From Trueperaceae bacterium (GTDB lineage: Bacteria > Deinococcota > Deinococci > Deinococcales > Trueperaceae): 36,051 nt of DNA. Below the pieces are notes generated by a model. It had not been told where the DNA came from. It saw only the letters and a list, made by a program, of their open reading frames with translations, and searched no databases. Shown piece by piece: positions 9,293 to 19,173 of the stretch. Numbering within the stretch: position 1 is the first letter of the stretch; the number at the start of each line of letters is the position of its first letter. The translations under genes and the position numbers were made by a program. The DNA lies in assembly GCA_013697735.1 (NCBI GenBank), contig JACCWH010000140.1, positions 1 through 36,051 on the forward strand. The letters are read 5' to 3'.

Positions 9293-12259
9293 ATGACCGC
9301 GCCTCGGATCGCTCCACCGCGCCCGGGCGCGGCGCGCGCCACCCGCCACGCCGCGACCGACGACGCCACGCTCGCTCTGAGGCGCACGGTCGCGAGCGCC
9401 TTGCGCGAGCGCGTGCAGGGCGAAGTCCGCTTCGCCGACGTCGACCGCGCCCTCTACGCAACCGACGCCAGCCCCTACGAGATGACGCCGATCGGCGTGG
9501 TGCTGCCGCGCTCGAGCGACGACGTCCAGGCGACCCTCGCGGTGGCGGCGAGGTTCGGCGTGCCGGTACTCCCGCGCGGCGGCGGCACCAGCCTCGCCGG
9601 GCAGACCGTCGCCGAGGCGATCGTGATCGACGTCTCCAAGTACCTGCACGCGATCAAGGCACTCGACGTGGAGCGGCGCACGGTCACGGTCGAACCCGGC
9701 GTCGTGCGCGACCACCTCAACGCGTACCTCGCCCCGTACGCGTTGCAGTTCACGCCCGACATCGCCACCACCAATCGCGCCAACGTGGGCGGCATGGTCG
9801 CCAACAATTCCGCGGGCACGCGCTCGATCAAGTACGGCAAGACCGTCGACCAGGTGGTCGCCATGACGGTCATGTTCGCCGACGGCTCGGTCGCCGAACT
9901 ACGCGAGCTCGACGACGCCGAGCTCGCCGCCAAGCTCGCTGCCCCGGGAACCGAGGGGGAGGTCTACCGCAGCGTTGCGCGCATCGTACGCGACCATGCC
10001 GACGAGATCGAGGCGCGCTATCCGAAGGTCATGCGACGCGTCGGCGGCTACAACCTCGACGAGCTCGTGGCGCCGAAGCCGTTCAACCTCGCGAAGCTGG
10101 TCTGTGGTTCGGAGGGGACGCTCGCCTTCATCCTCGACGTCACGCTGCGCCTCCACCCGGTCCCCGCGAAGCGCTGCCTGGCGATGCTCCACTACGACAC
10201 CCTCGTGGGCGCGCTCGAGTCCGTCGCCCTCATCAACCGGCACGGCCCCTCCGCCGTGGAGATCTTCGACCACGACATGTTCGACCTCGGCCGCCGCAAC
10301 CCGGCGCTCCGGCCGCTCCTCGGCTGGCTGGAGGGGGAACCCGCCGCCGTGCTGGCGGTGGAGTTCGACGGACCCGACGAAGCCGACCTGCAGCGCCAAC
10401 TCGCTTCCCTCGCCGGCGACGCCGAGATCGAGCGGCGCACCTACGCCACCCACGTCGCCGTCACCGCGACGGAACAGCACGACATCATCGAATTCCGTCG
10501 CAAGGGGCTCGGCATCTACGCCACCGTGAAGGGGCCGAAGAAGCCGACGCCGTTCATCGAGGACGCCGCCATCCCCATCGAGCACCTCGCGACCTACGTG
10601 CCCGAGGTGCTCGAGATCTGCGAGCGGCACGGCGCGCGCGCCGTGCTCTACGCGCACGCCTCCGTGGGCGTGATCCACATCCGCCCGCACATCGACCTCA
10701 AGACCGTGCACGGCGTCGCCACCTACCGCGCGATCGCCGACGAGGTGTTCGCGCTCGTGCGCCGCTACGGCGGCTCCTGGTCGGGTGAGCACGGCGACGG
10801 CCTCATCCGCTCGGAGAAGAATCGCGAGCTCTTCGGCGACGTCCTCTACGAAGACTTCCGGGCGCTGAAGCGCGCGTTCGATCCGGAGGGGCGCTTCAAT
10901 CCCGGCAAGATCGTCGACGCCCCGCCCATGACGCAGCACCTTCGCTATGGCCCCGACTACCCTTCGATCGAGCTCGACACCGTCCTCGACTTCGGTGCGC
11001 AGGAGGGCTTCGGCGGCGCGATCGAGATGTGCACGGGTGTGGGCGACTGCCGCAAGGTGGGCGTCGGCACCATGTGCCCCTCCTACATGGCGACGCGCGA
11101 CGAGGACCACTCCACGCGGGGCCGCGCGAACGTCCTGCGCGAGGCGCTCACCGGCGGCATGCCCGGCGGCCTCACGAGCCGCGAGGTCTACGACGTCCTC
11201 GATCTCTGCCTCGAGTGCAAGGCGTGCAAGGCCGAGTGCCCGAGCCAGGTCGACATGGCGAAGATCAAGTACGAGTTCCTCCAGCACTACCACGACGCGC
11301 ACGGCACGCCGCTATCGGTCCGGGCCGTGGGGGGGGTCGCGCGACTCGCACCGCTCGCGCAGCGCGTGGCGCCACTCGCCAACGCCGTACTGGCGGCGCG
11401 TCCGGTCCGCTGGGCGAACGAACGTCTCCTCGGCATCGATCGCCGGCGCACGTTGCCGGCCTACGCTCGCCAGCGCTTCGACGTCGGATTCGTGCGGCGC
11501 CCGGCCTCGACGCGCAAGCCTGCGTCGCAGGGGGGCGCCGAGTCCCGTGGCTCGGTGGCGCTCTTCGCCGACACCTGGACCATGTTCAACGCCCCCGCCC
11601 CCGGCCACGCCGCGGTGCGGGTGCTCGAGGCACTCGGCTACCGCGTCGAACTCGTCCCGTATCGCTGCTGCGGTCGGCCGCTCATCTCCAAGGGCCTGCT
11701 GCGGCAGGCGAAGCGACAGGCCGAGGGTGTGGTGCAGGCGTTGCAACCGTTCGTGGCGCGCGGCGTGCCGATCGTGGGCCTCGAGCCGTCGTGCATCACC
11801 GCCCTCAAGGACGACTACCGTGATCTGGTGCCTGGCCCGCGGACGGACGCCCTCGCCGACGGCGCCATGCTCCTCGAGACGTTCCTCACCAAGGCCTGGA
11901 CGCGCGGCGAGATCGATCCCGCCACCACGTTCGCACGCAACGGCCGCCCGGTGCTCCACCACGGGCACTGTCAGCAGAAGGCCGTGCTCGGCACCGCCGC
12001 TACGCGCGCGGTGCTCGAGTGGACCTCAGGGGAGGTGCGCGACCTCGACGCCGGCTGCTGCGGTATGGCCGGCTCGTTCGGCTACAGTCACCACGACGTC
12101 TCGATGACGATCGGGGAGGACCGCCTCTTCCCCGCAGTACGCGCGCACGAGGGCGACACGGTGGCGTGCGGGTTCAGCTGCCGGCACCAGATTCGTGACG
12201 GTACGGGGAAGCAGGCGATGCACGTCGCGGAGGCGTTGGCTGCAGCGCTGGGTGACTGA
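9293..12259 (+). CDS. FAD- and Fe-S-binding D-lactate/glycolate-type dehydrogenase
   Basis: A 988-residue fusion of the whole electron path of 2-hydroxyacid oxidation. An FAD-binding type 4 domain comes first (PRGGGTSLAG at 94-103; NNSAG near 170), then the FAD-oxidase C-terminal domain (to about 545). A ferredoxin-like region follows with C580, C586 and C595-P, plus CxxCxxCxxxCP at C639, C642, C645 and C649. Two cysteine-rich CCG motifs end it (C792-C793, C922-C923). This layout is that of YdiJ/Dld-II-type proteins, which oxidise D-lactate, D-2-hydroxyglutarate or similar acids and pass electrons to the respiratory chain. The substrate cannot be told. A possible leaderless promoter precedes it. 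It ends 47 bases from the convergent FAH-family gene. Confidence 0.88.
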   Translation: MTAPRIAPPRPGAARATRHAATDDATLALRRTVASALRERVQGEVRFADVDRALYATDASPYEMTPIGVVLPRSSDDVQATLAVAARFGVPVLPRGGGTSLAGQTVAEAIVIDVSKYLHAIKALDVERRTVTVEPGVVRDHLNAYLAPYALQFTPDIATTNRANVGGMVANNSAGTRSIKYGKTVDQVVAMTVMFADGSVAELRELDDAELAAKLAAPGTEGEVYRSVARIVRDHADEIEARYPKVMRRVGGYNLDELVAPKPFNLAKLVCGSEGTLAFILDVTLRLHPVPAKRCLAMLHYDTLVGALESVALINRHGPSAVEIFDHDMFDLGRRNPALRPLLGWLEGEPAAVLAVEFDGPDEADLQRQLASLAGDAEIERRTYATHVAVTATEQHDIIEFRRKGLGIYATVKGPKKPTPFIEDAAIPIEHLATYVPEVLEICERHGARAVLYAHASVGVIHIRPHIDLKTVHGVATYRAIADEVFALVRRYGGSWSGEHGDGLIRSEKNRELFGDVLYEDFRALKRAFDPEGRFNPGKIVDAPPMTQHLRYGPDYPSIELDTVLDFGAQEGFGGAIEMCTGVGDCRKVGVGTMCPSYMATRDEDHSTRGRANVLREALTGGMPGGLTSREVYDVLDLCLECKACKAECPSQVDMAKIKYEFLQHYHDAHGTPLSVRAVGGVARLAPLAQRVAPLANAVLAARPVRWANERLLGIDRRRTLPAYARQRFDVGFVRRPASTRKPASQGGAESRGSVALFADTWTMFNAPAPGHAAVRVLEALGYRVELVPYRCCGRPLISKGLLRQAKRQAEGVVQALQPFVARGVPIVGLEPSCITALKDDYRDLVPGPRTDALADGAMLLETFLTKAWTRGEIDPATTFARNGRPVLHHGHCQQKAVLGTAATRAVLEWTSGEVRDLDAGCCGMAGSFGYSHHDVSMTIGEDRLFPAVRAHEGDTVACGFSCRHQIRDGTGKQAMHVAEALAAALGD

Positions 12260-12306
12260 CGGATCGATCCAGTCCTGCTGCCCAAGGGTGGTCGAGTGCA
12301 CCTCGG

Positions 12307-13110
12307 CTACGACTCCTGTACGACCGGGTTGCGAAGATCACCAATACCTACGACGGAGACCGTGACCACGTCGCCGGCGTGCAACCAGCGCGGCGGAACC
12401 GACGCCATGCCGACCCCGTGGGGCGTTCCCGTCAAGATGACCGTGCCGGCCAACAGGGTCGTACCCGCGCTGAGGAACTCGATCAAGGCAGGGACGTCGA
12501 AGATCATATCGTCGGTGTTCCAGTCCTGAACGATGTCGCCGTTCAACTCCGTGCGGATCTGCAGCGCATTGGGGTCGGGGATCTCGTCGCTCGTCACCAG
12601 CACTGGGCCGAGTGGGCAGAAGGTGTCGAACGACTTCCCGCGCGACCACTGGCCGCCCCCCTTGTCCAGCTGCCAGTCGCGGGCGCTCACGTCGTTGGCA
12701 CAGGTGTACCCATACACGACTTCGAGTGCTCGCTCGCGCGGCACGTCCTTGCAGTCGATCCCGATCACGACGGCGAGCTCGCACTCGTAATCGGTCTTCT
12801 CGCAGTGGACGCCTTTGGGGAGGACGATCGGCGCGCCAGGCGCCTGGACGGTGTTCAAGGTCTTGTGGAACACGACCGGATAGTCCGGCGGCGTCATCCC
12901 GGACTCCACGGCATGCCGCTTGTAATTGAGGCCGATGCCGATGATCTGCGTCGGGTCGATCGGAGCGAGGAGTTCGCCGACCTCGACCACCTCGTCGGTG
13001 AGACGGTGCTCGCCGAACGGATCGCCCTCGATGGCGCGGGCGGAGCCGTCCGCCCCCAAGGCGGCGTAGGCGATCGTTTCGTCGGCCGCTCGGTAGCGGA
13101 TGATCTTCAT
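12307..13110 (-). CDS. fumarylacetoacetate hydrolase (FAH) family protein
   Basis: A 267-residue FAH-fold enzyme, typically a Mg-dependent C-C hydrolase of 2,4-diketo acids, or a related decarboxylase or lyase. The metal ligands are visible as E109 and E111 in YECELAV and D140 in CANDVSARDWQ. KSFDTFCPLGP and the GTPHGVG signature follow. AAGGGA lies upstream of the ATG. It is the last gene of block A, 33 bases after a ceramidase-fold gene. With a sugar-acid dehydratase in the same block, a 2,4-diketo-3-deoxy-sugar-acid hydrolase (as in non-phosphorylating L-fuconate or L-rhamnonate breakdown) is a reasonable guess. Ureidoglycolate lyase and fumarylpyruvate hydrolase share the fold. Confidence 0.88.
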   Translation of the reverse strand: MKIIRYRAADETIAYAALGADGSARAIEGDPFGEHRLTDEVVEVGELLAPIDPTQIIGIGLNYKRHAVESGMTPPDYPVVFHKTLNTVQAPGAPIVLPKGVHCEKTDYECELAVVIGIDCKDVPRERALEVVYGYTCANDVSARDWQLDKGGGQWSRGKSFDTFCPLGPVLVTSDEIPDPNALQIRTELNGDIVQDWNTDDMIFDVPALIEFLSAGTTLLAGTVILTGTPHGVGMASVPPRWLHAGDVVTVSVVGIGDLRNPVVQES

Positions 13111-13143
13111 GGTTGAGAGTTTCCCTTCAGGGGCGCCATCGGT

Positions 13144-14550
13144 TCAGCCGCGGGCCAGGAGCGCGCGCACGGTGGCCGTGCTCGCGTCTCGGAGCGATTC
13201 GAGGCAACCGCGATCGAGCGGCGTCTGCCACACCTCGTACATGTCCTCGTCGTAGAACGCGTCGGGCGGCAGGTAGCCGATCGAGCCATTGACGACGTTC
13301 ATCACCACCACCGCCTGGTCGGGGAATTCGGCCCGCAGGTCGATCTGTAGATTCGAGAATGCCTCCCCGGGATAGCCGACGAACACGATGTCGCCCAACC
13401 GCCAGACCCAGATCGCCAACGGGTAGTGGTCGGCGTCGCCGAGCGTCTTGCGTAGCCGCAGCTTGCGCGTCCAGCGCTCGCGCATGAATGGCTCGCTCGC
13501 GCGCGCGAGCTCCGCGTCGATCTCGTCGAGCGTAGGGTAGTCGGCCTTGATCGGCAGCGCTAGCTCGATACGCTCCCCCGCCACCTGCGAGGCGTCGGCG
13601 GATCGTGCGCTCAGCCGCCACACGGCCAGCGGAGCGCCCGACTCGACGATCTCGCTGAAAACGAGGTCGTGCCCATGGGGGTGCATCCCCTCGAGGGTCG
13701 AGAGTGCTGCCAGGCCGAGCCGCCGTCCGTGGCGGTCGGCCACGCTCACGTCGCCGAGGTACTGCAGGTCGGGCGCCAACTCACCGCAGGCACCGACGAG
13801 GAAGAGACAGGGTGCGCCGCCGGTCCCGGCCTCTACCGTCTCGCGCATTGCGCCGATGTAGTCGGGCGAGAGCAGTTCGTTGTCCCAAGCGAGGGTGGTG
13901 GGGTGACAGGCGTAATTGACCAGGGTCGCGACGATCGTGCCGTCCGGCTCCGTCACGCGACCGACCATGAGGGTGTCGTCGGCGGCGTTCGCTGGCTCAT
14001 AGCCGGTGACGTATCGCTCCCCCGCGGGATCCCAGCGACTGCGATTGGTCGCCAGGTCGCACCGGCCCCGTGCCCATCGGAGTTCGCCGTCGACCTCGGC
14101 GGCCAATGCCCGCCGGGCGACGTCGGCGATCGCCGTTCGCAGCGACTCGAGGTACGGGCCGACGTGCTCGCCCCCTGGCCGGTCGACGTTCTCGGAGACG
14201 AGCGGCGGCCCTGCGTGGGTGTGCGACAGATTGATCATCACGCGCGACGGGTCGAGGCCGAGATCCTCGAGCACTCCCGAACGGACGTGTGCCTCGTCTG
14301 CACCGTCCTGCCACCAACCGGCATCGAGGGCGACGAGGACGAGCGGTGGCTCATCGGACACCGTACGCATCGTCAGCGCGGTGACGGTGAACGGACGGTG
14401 GACACCGGTCGCGACGTCGCGGGTCCCGGCGCCCCAGTTGCGGAAGAAGATGCCCTGCGGGGGCGTCACGTCGGCGCGGGCGACGCCGAAGCGACCGCCG
14501 ACACGGGTGGCGGGCGCGACGTCGGGGCCGATGCGTTCGGGGTGCTTCAT
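13144..14550 (-). CDS. neutral/alkaline ceramidase-fold protein, paralogue 1
   Basis: A 468-residue protein of the neutral/alkaline non-lysosomal ceramidase N-terminal family (PF04734 type), normally zinc amidases. It begins GVARADVTPP. SHTHAGP (H110, H112), NYACHP (H216) and GYPGEAF with a downstream tyrosine segment fit the zinc site. Where classical ceramidases have GDVSPN with the nucleophile serine, this protein has GELAPD, with A259 at the serine position. It has no signal peptide and no C-terminal Ig-like domain, so it is probably a cytoplasmic hydrolase of another substrate. ATG 14550 has GGAGGAG eight bases upstream. It is the third gene of block A, 58 bases after the galactonate-dehydratase-like gene. 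Confidence 0.83.
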   Translation of the reverse strand: MKHPERIGPDVAPATRVGGRFGVARADVTPPQGIFFRNWGAGTRDVATGVHRPFTVTALTMRTVSDEPPLVLVALDAGWWQDGADEAHVRSGVLEDLGLDPSRVMINLSHTHAGPPLVSENVDRPGGEHVGPYLESLRTAIADVARRALAAEVDGELRWARGRCDLATNRSRWDPAGERYVTGYEPANAADDTLMVGRVTEPDGTIVATLVNYACHPTTLAWDNELLSPDYIGAMRETVEAGTGGAPCLFLVGACGELAPDLQYLGDVSVADRHGRRLGLAALSTLEGMHPHGHDLVFSEIVESGAPLAVWRLSARSADASQVAGERIELALPIKADYPTLDEIDAELARASEPFMRERWTRKLRLRKTLGDADHYPLAIWVWRLGDIVFVGYPGEAFSNLQIDLRAEFPDQAVVVMNVVNGSIGYLPPDAFYDEDMYEVWQTPLDRGCLESLRDASTATVRALLARG

Positions 14551-14608
14551 TGTGTCTGCTCCTCCCGGCCCCACTCGGGGACACGGCGGTCGTGATCCGA
14601 ACTTGCGT

Positions 14609-15787
14609 TCACCAATCGAGGACACTGCCATCAGCATGGAATGAACGCTGCGGCAGCTCCTGCTGGAAGGGGTGCTTCGCGATCTCGGTCTCGTCGAGTT
14701 CGATCCCGAGGCCGGGCTTCGTATTGGGCCGCACGATGCGCCCATCGGGTTCGGTGACGAAGCCCTCACGCACCACGTCCTGGCGCCACGGGACGTCGCC
14801 ATGGACGGTCTCGCAGATGACGTAGCTCGGCTGAGAGAAGCCGAACTCCAGCGAGGCGGCGGTGCTGACGGGACCCTGGGGATTGTGGGGCGCTAGTGCG
14901 ACGCGGTGCGCCTCGGCCAACGAGGCCACGTGGCGCGCCGCGGTGAAGCCTCCGCAGTGCGTGATGTCGAGCTGGCAGACGTCGGCGCCGCCGGCAGCGA
15001 AGAGATCGCGGAACGCGGCGAGGTGGGTGAGGCGCTCCCCCGTCGCCACCGGCGTCGTGAGCGCGGCGCGGATACGAGCGAGTCCTTCCAGACTCTCGGG
15101 CCAGCAGGGCTCCTCGAAGAAGTACAGTCCGTACGGCTCGAGTGCCTGGCCGAAGCGCAGCCCCATCGCCGGCGAGGGGCGGGCATGGCAGTCGACCATG
15201 ATGTCGATGTCGTCGCCGACCGCCTCGCGCATCGCCCGCACGTTGGCCTCGGCGTACCTGACCGGCTTCAACCCTTCGAGCGCCATCGTCTCGGGGACCG
15301 CCATCGCCTTGAAGGCCGTGAAGCCCATCTCCACCGCCTCGAGCGCAAGGTCCGCGAAGCGCTGCGCGTCGCCGGCGTCGGTCTCGTAGAAGTCCTCCAT
15401 GCGGCCACCGCCGAGGTGCGCGTACGTGCGAACGAAGTCGCGCACCGGACCGCCCCAGAGCTTCGAACACGGGACGCCGGCGATCTTGCCTGCGATGTCC
15501 CAGAGTGCGATGTCGATGCCCGAGATGGCCGTCGCGCGGACGATCCCGTTGCCGTGCCAGAAGTGCTGGCGGTACATGACCTGCCAGAGGTGCTCGATGC
15601 GGGTGGGGTCCTCGCCGATGAGAAGCTGCGCGAGGTCCTCGACGGCGCCGACGATCGATCGCGTGTGCCACTCGAGCGTCGCCTCGCCCCAACCGTACAG
15701 TCCGTCCTCGTCGGTGACGACCTTGACGAAGATCCAGTTCCGCATCCGCGCGTGGCAAACGAGCGTCTCGATCGCGACGATCTTCAC
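14609..15787 (-). CDS. galactonate-dehydratase-like enzyme (enolase superfamily)
   Basis: A 392-residue sugar-acid dehydratase of the enolase superfamily, probably turning an aldonate into its 2-keto-3-deoxy acid with Mg2+. It resembles E. coli D-galactonate dehydratase along its whole length, including WGEA, the [10 protein letters not shown] segment, FFEEP and the TKPGLG end. Metal ligands D199, E225, E251 and catalytic H201 and H301 each sit 16 residues after E. coli D183, E209, E235, H185 and H285, so the active site spacing is preserved. The GTG start overlaps the aminotransferase stop by four bases. The exact sugar acid is unknown; the similarity supports the chemistry more than the substrate. 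Confidence 0.88.
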   Translation of the reverse strand: MKIVAIETLVCHARMRNWIFVKVVTDEDGLYGWGEATLEWHTRSIVGAVEDLAQLLIGEDPTRIEHLWQVMYRQHFWHGNGIVRATAISGIDIALWDIAGKIAGVPCSKLWGGPVRDFVRTYAHLGGGRMEDFYETDAGDAQRFADLALEAVEMGFTAFKAMAVPETMALEGLKPVRYAEANVRAMREAVGDDIDIMVDCHARPSPAMGLRFGQALEPYGLYFFEEPCWPESLEGLARIRAALTTPVATGERLTHLAAFRDLFAAGGADVCQLDITHCGGFTAARHVASLAEAHRVALAPHNPQGPVSTAASLEFGFSQPSYVICETVHGDVPWRQDVVREGFVTEPDGRIVRPNTKPGLGIELDETEIAKHPFQQELPQRSFHADGSVLDW

Positions 15788-17118
15788 AGCACCCCGCCGA
15801 GCAGGCGCTCGGTGACGTCCAGGGTGGTCGCGACGTCGTCCCGGCTGTGGGCGAACGAGATGCTCCCCTGCTTCGACGGCGTGGGAAAGTGGAAGATCCC
15901 GCGCTCGATGAGCGCGGCGCGGTAACGCTTGTCGCGTTCCATGTCGTTCGAACGGATCAGGTCGAGCCAGTCGACGGGAGCATGGTCCATGAAGTAGACG
16001 ACGAACGCCGAGCTCTGGCGCACGATGGTGAACGGGTAATCGGCCTTGGCGAAGATCGCGCGGAGGCCCTCCTCCATCATCCGGCCGAGGTCGTCGACGT
16101 GACCGTAGATCTCGTCGTGGCGGTCACGGAGCTTCTTCAGCGTCGCGATCGCGGCGAAGACCGGGACCGGGTGGCCGTTGTAGGTGCCCGCGATCAGCAC
16201 CTTCTCCTTCGCGTCCGGGTGGTCGAAGTACCGCATGTACTCGGCGCGCCCGCCGATGACCCCAAGCGGATACCCGTTGGCAACGGCCTTGCCGAAGGTC
16301 GACAGGTCGGGTCGGATGCCGCAGATCGCTTGATAGCCGCCGAGGCCGTTGCGGAATCCGGTCTTGACCTCATCGAACACGAGGAGGGTGCCGTACGTGT
16401 CGCAGAGCCGGCGCAAGCCCTCGAGGTAGCCCGGAAGCGGCTTGACGACGCCGATGTTCTGCAGCACCGGCTCCAGCATCAAGGCGGCGATCCTGCCGGT
16501 CTTGAGCACCGTCTCGACCGCGTCGAGGTCGTTGAACTGGACGACGTAGACGTTGCGCCGGATGGCCTCGGGAATCCCGTTCGTGATCGGCCGGAGCGAG
16601 AGTCCGGGGCCGTCGTCACGGGGCTTCAGGGTGTCGGCGGGATCCATGAGGTTGAAGGCGACGTCGTCCTCCCAGCCGTTGTAGCCGCCTTGCATCAGCA
16701 GGATGCCGTCGCGCCCGGTGACGGCCCGGGCCAGGCGGATCGCGTAGGCGGTCGCCTCGGAGCCCGTGTTGGTGACCTGCACCACGTCGAGCGTCGGGAC
16801 GCTCTGGACCAGAAGTTCGGCGAGTTCGCCCTCCCACGGTGTCGTCCCGGCGCCGAAGAGCGAGGCCTGGCGTTGCAGCGCCGAGATGACCGCGCCATCG
16901 ACATCGGGGTCGGCGTGGCCGAGGAAGTAGGGCGCGAAGGCGGCGTGATAGTCGAGGTAACGACGGCCCTCGACGTCCCACATGTACGCACCCTGGGCAC
17001 GTTCGAACACGATCATCGGATCGGTCCGCCGGTTCATCGAGAAGAGGCCGCCGGGGATGAAGCGTCGGTTGCGCTCCAGGTAGCGTTCGGTCGCGGTCGA
17101 TTCGGTGGTCTCGCTCAC
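15784..17118 (-). CDS. class-III aminotransferase, glutamate-1-semialdehyde-aminomutase-like
   Basis: A 444-residue PLP enzyme (fold type I, class III). The N-terminal [11 protein letters not shown] resembles glutamate-1-semialdehyde aminomutases. NTGSEAT binds cofactor phosphate, [10 protein letters not shown] holds the pyridine-binding Asp, and K277 in [10 protein letters not shown] is the Schiff-base lysine. The GTG start at 17118 is preferred because AAAGGA (17127-17132) is eight bases upstream; the ATG at 17127 has no room for a binding site. It heads block A and is coupled to the dehydratase. The context makes it unlikely to be HemL; it probably transfers or moves an amino group on a sugar-acid or amino-acid-like intermediate. 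Confidence 0.87.
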   Translation of the reverse strand: MSETTESTATERYLERNRRFIPGGLFSMNRRTDPMIVFERAQGAYMWDVEGRRYLDYHAAFAPYFLGHADPDVDGAVISALQRQASLFGAGTTPWEGELAELLVQSVPTLDVVQVTNTGSEATAYAIRLARAVTGRDGILLMQGGYNGWEDDVAFNLMDPADTLKPRDDGPGLSLRPITNGIPEAIRRNVYVVQFNDLDAVETVLKTGRIAALMLEPVLQNIGVVKPLPGYLEGLRRLCDTYGTLLVFDEVKTGFRNGLGGYQAICGIRPDLSTFGKAVANGYPLGVIGGRAEYMRYFDHPDAKEKVLIAGTYNGHPVPVFAAIATLKKLRDRHDEIYGHVDDLGRMMEEGLRAIFAKADYPFTIVRQSSAFVVYFMDHAPVDWLDLIRSNDMERDKRYRAALIERGIFHFPTPSKQGSISFAHSRDDVATTLDVTERLLGGVL

Positions 17119-17178
17119 GCTCGGCATCCTTTCATGCGCGGGGGCGCGTCGAGCCAACGCTTCGACGAGCCCTCCTTG

Positions 17179-17203
17179 CGATCCGATTTTCGATAATATA
17201 ATA
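17179..17203. promoter_or_regulatory. AT-rich divergent promoter element between blocks A and B
   Basis: In the 152-base gap between two divergent operons, CGATCCGATTTTCGATAATA and the next few bases stand out as AT-rich. They contain a perfect TATAAT (17197-17202) on the plus strand, with TTGCGA at 17176-17181 as a weak -35, and TATTAT on the minus strand. ATA-A-TAT (17193-17199) is a small palindrome. The 22 bases 17179-17200 match 19998-20019 at 18 positions, so it is also a candidate shared operator. Confidence 0.55.
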
Positions 17204-17270
17204 CACCGAGTCCAACGCTGCGGAACGCGGCCGGACGGCGACACCGCCGGAGGACGGGAGCGAGTTCCAC

Positions 17271-18365
17271 ATGATCATCGAACGGGTCGACGCGCGCACG
17301 GTGCGCGTACCCCTCGCGCGCCCGGTCCAGACGAGCGATCTCGTCATCGACGCCCGGGAGTTCGTCATCGTCGAACTGCACGCCGACGGCCTCGTCGGCA
17401 CCGGCTTCGGCTTCACCCGCGACGGTCTGGTCGCCGAGACGATCTGTCGGAACCTCTCTCCCCTCCTCGTCGGTGCCGACGCCCGCTTGACGGAGCGGCA
17501 CTGGGAGCGCATGTGGCGTGCCACACGCTACCTCGGGCGGCGCGGCCTGCTCATGCGCGCCATCAGCGCGGTCGACATCGCACTCTGGGACCTGAAGGCG
17601 CAAGCGGCGGGCCTTCCGCTATGGACCCTCCTCGGCGGCTACCGCGAACGGGTACCGGCGTACGTCGCCGGCGGCTACTACGGGCCCGCCACCGACCCCC
17701 ACGACGTCGAGCACGAGTTCCGCGGCTACCGCGAGGCCGGCTACCAGGGCGCCAAGATCAACGTCGGCGGCCTGCCGCTGGCCGAAGACGTCGTACGGGT
17801 GGCGGCGGCGCGCAGCGGCCTCGGCAGCGAGCCTGGCCTCGCCGTCGACTTCAACGGCGCGCTCACCTCGGCGCGCGCGGGCATGACGTGGGCAATCGCG
17901 CTCGAGCCCTACGGGATCGACTTCCTCGAAGAGCCCTTCCTCATGGACGACCTCCCAGCGCTCCGCAGCTTTCGCGCGCGGTCGCCGATCGACGTCGCCA
18001 TGGGCGAGGACGAGTCTGGCCGGTGGGCCTTCGCCGAACTGATGCGGAGCGAGGCGCTCGACGTCGTGCGCCACGACGCGACGCTCGTAGGCGGCATCTC
18101 CGAGTGGGTGAAGGTGGCTGGCCTCGCGCTCGCCCACCGCTTGACGCTCTTCCCCCATTGGTTCCCCGAGATCCACATCCACCTGGCCGCCGCCTTCCCC
18201 GGCTGCCGCGGCGTCGAACTCATCGCGCCGGAGAGCGGGATCATGAACCTGGACGTCCTCATAGCCAACCCCTGCACCCTCGTCGACGGCCACGTCGCCG
18301 CGCCGACCCTGCCCGGTCTCGGCATCGTCTGGAACCGCGACGCGCTCGAGGCTCACACCCTGTGA
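17271..18365 (+). CDS. mandelate racemase/muconate lactonizing-type enolase superfamily enzyme
   Basis: A 364-residue enolase-superfamily enzyme, which abstracts a proton alpha to a carboxylate and usually dehydrates or epimerises a sugar acid. The capping domain covers residues 1-125. In the barrel, K162 (AKIN) is a candidate base on strand two, D193, E220 or E221 and E246 (GEDE) are the metal ligands, and H296 in FPHWFPEIH is a candidate base from the other side. The second lysine of the classic KxK pair is N164. It is the first gene of block B and overlaps the next gene by four bases. It is only distantly like the two other superfamily members in the window. Substrate unknown. Confidence 0.85.
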   Translation: MIIERVDARTVRVPLARPVQTSDLVIDAREFVIVELHADGLVGTGFGFTRDGLVAETICRNLSPLLVGADARLTERHWERMWRATRYLGRRGLLMRAISAVDIALWDLKAQAAGLPLWTLLGGYRERVPAYVAGGYYGPATDPHDVEHEFRGYREAGYQGAKINVGGLPLAEDVVRVAAARSGLGSEPGLAVDFNGALTSARAGMTWAIALEPYGIDFLEEPFLMDDLPALRSFRARSPIDVAMGEDESGRWAFAELMRSEALDVVRHDATLVGGISEWVKVAGLALAHRLTLFPHWFPEIHIHLAAAFPGCRGVELIAPESGIMNLDVLIANPCTLVDGHVAAPTLPGLGIVWNRDALEAHTL

Positions 18366-19135
18366 CCCTGTCGGCGACCGATCGCTCGTCGCTCGTGGGC
18401 CGCGTCGCCCTGGTGACGGGCGCCGCCCGCGGAATCGGCCTCGCGATCGCCAGGGCGCTTGCCGAGGCCGGCGCGACGTTGGAGCTCTCCGACGTCGATG
18501 GCCCGGCCGTCGAAGCCGCGGCTGCGGACCTGCCGCAGGGCACCGCCGTCGGCCACCCGTGCGACGTCGCCGATGGCGACCGGGTGCGGGCTTGGATCGA
18601 CGACGTCGCCGCGCGCCGTGGGCGGATCGACGTCCTCGTCAACAACGCGGGCGTGCAGCTCAACCGCGCGGCCAGCGACCTGAGTGACGACGACTGGCAC
18701 AAGGTGCTCGGCGTGAACCTCGACGGGGCCTTCTTCTGCAGTCGCGAGGCCGGCCGCATCATGCGCGCCAACGGGAGCGGCGTCATCGTCAACGTCGCCT
18801 CGATCGCGGAGCGCTTCGGCATGCCGCGGCGCCTCCCCTACGGTGTCTCCAAGGCCGGCATCACCGCCCTCACCCGAGGGCTCGCAGCCGAATGGGCGCG
18901 AGAAGGCATCCGCGTCAACGCGGTCGCCCCCGGCTACGTCGAGACCGAACTCGTACGACACGCGTTCGAGAAGGGACATATCGACCGTGACACCATCGTG
19001 GCCAAGATCCCTCTCGGACGGCTGGCAGAACCGCGCAGCATCGGCGACGTCGTCACGTTCCTCGCCTCCGATCGGGCCGACTACCTGACCGGGCAGACCC
19101 TGTACGTCGATGGCGGCTACTCGATCTTCAAGTGA
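18362..19135 (+). CDS. short-chain dehydrogenase/reductase (SDR 1)
   Basis: A 257-residue classical SDR: TGAARGIG at 19-26 binds NAD(P), NNAG follows strand four, and YGVSK holds the catalytic Tyr and Lys. An Asp two residues after strand two (LSDVDG) favours NAD over NADP. The C-terminus LTGQTLYVDGGY is typical. The GTG start overlaps the stop of the enolase-type gene by four bases (GTGA), so translation is probably coupled. It probably oxidises a hydroxyl of the sugar-acid product made by its neighbour. Confidence 0.9.
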   Translation: MTLSATDRSSLVGRVALVTGAARGIGLAIARALAEAGATLELSDVDGPAVEAAAADLPQGTAVGHPCDVADGDRVRAWIDDVAARRGRIDVLVNNAGVQLNRAASDLSDDDWHKVLGVNLDGAFFCSREAGRIMRANGSGVIVNVASIAERFGMPRRLPYGVSKAGITALTRGLAAEWAREGIRVNAVAPGYVETELVRHAFEKGHIDRDTIVAKIPLGRLAEPRSIGDVVTFLASDRADYLTGQTLYVDGGYSIFK

Positions 19136-19173
19136 CGCACCTGGCCGACGCACCACACGAGGAGGCGATACCC

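Noticed and set aside
9277-10788. A 503-codon frame overlapping the FAD/Fe-S dehydrogenase gene
   Set aside because: Arg/Pro/His-rich shadow in another frame of a gene with clear cofactor motifs.
12260-12306. Terminator between the dehydrogenase and the convergent FAH gene
   Set aside because: I looked for a stem-loop in this 47-base gap and saw no convincing one.
15784-17118. Assignment as heme-pathway glutamate-1-semialdehyde aminomutase (hemL)
   Set aside because: The N-terminus is similar, but the gene is coupled to sugar-acid genes, the phosphate motif is NTGSEA rather than the hemL form, and no heme gene is near.
19132-19173. Earlier GTG start for SDR 2, overlapping the SDR 1 stop
   Set aside because: The overlap is attractive, but the ATG at 19174 has a strong GAGGAGG box at eight bases, and the extra 14 residues precede a normal SDR N-terminus.
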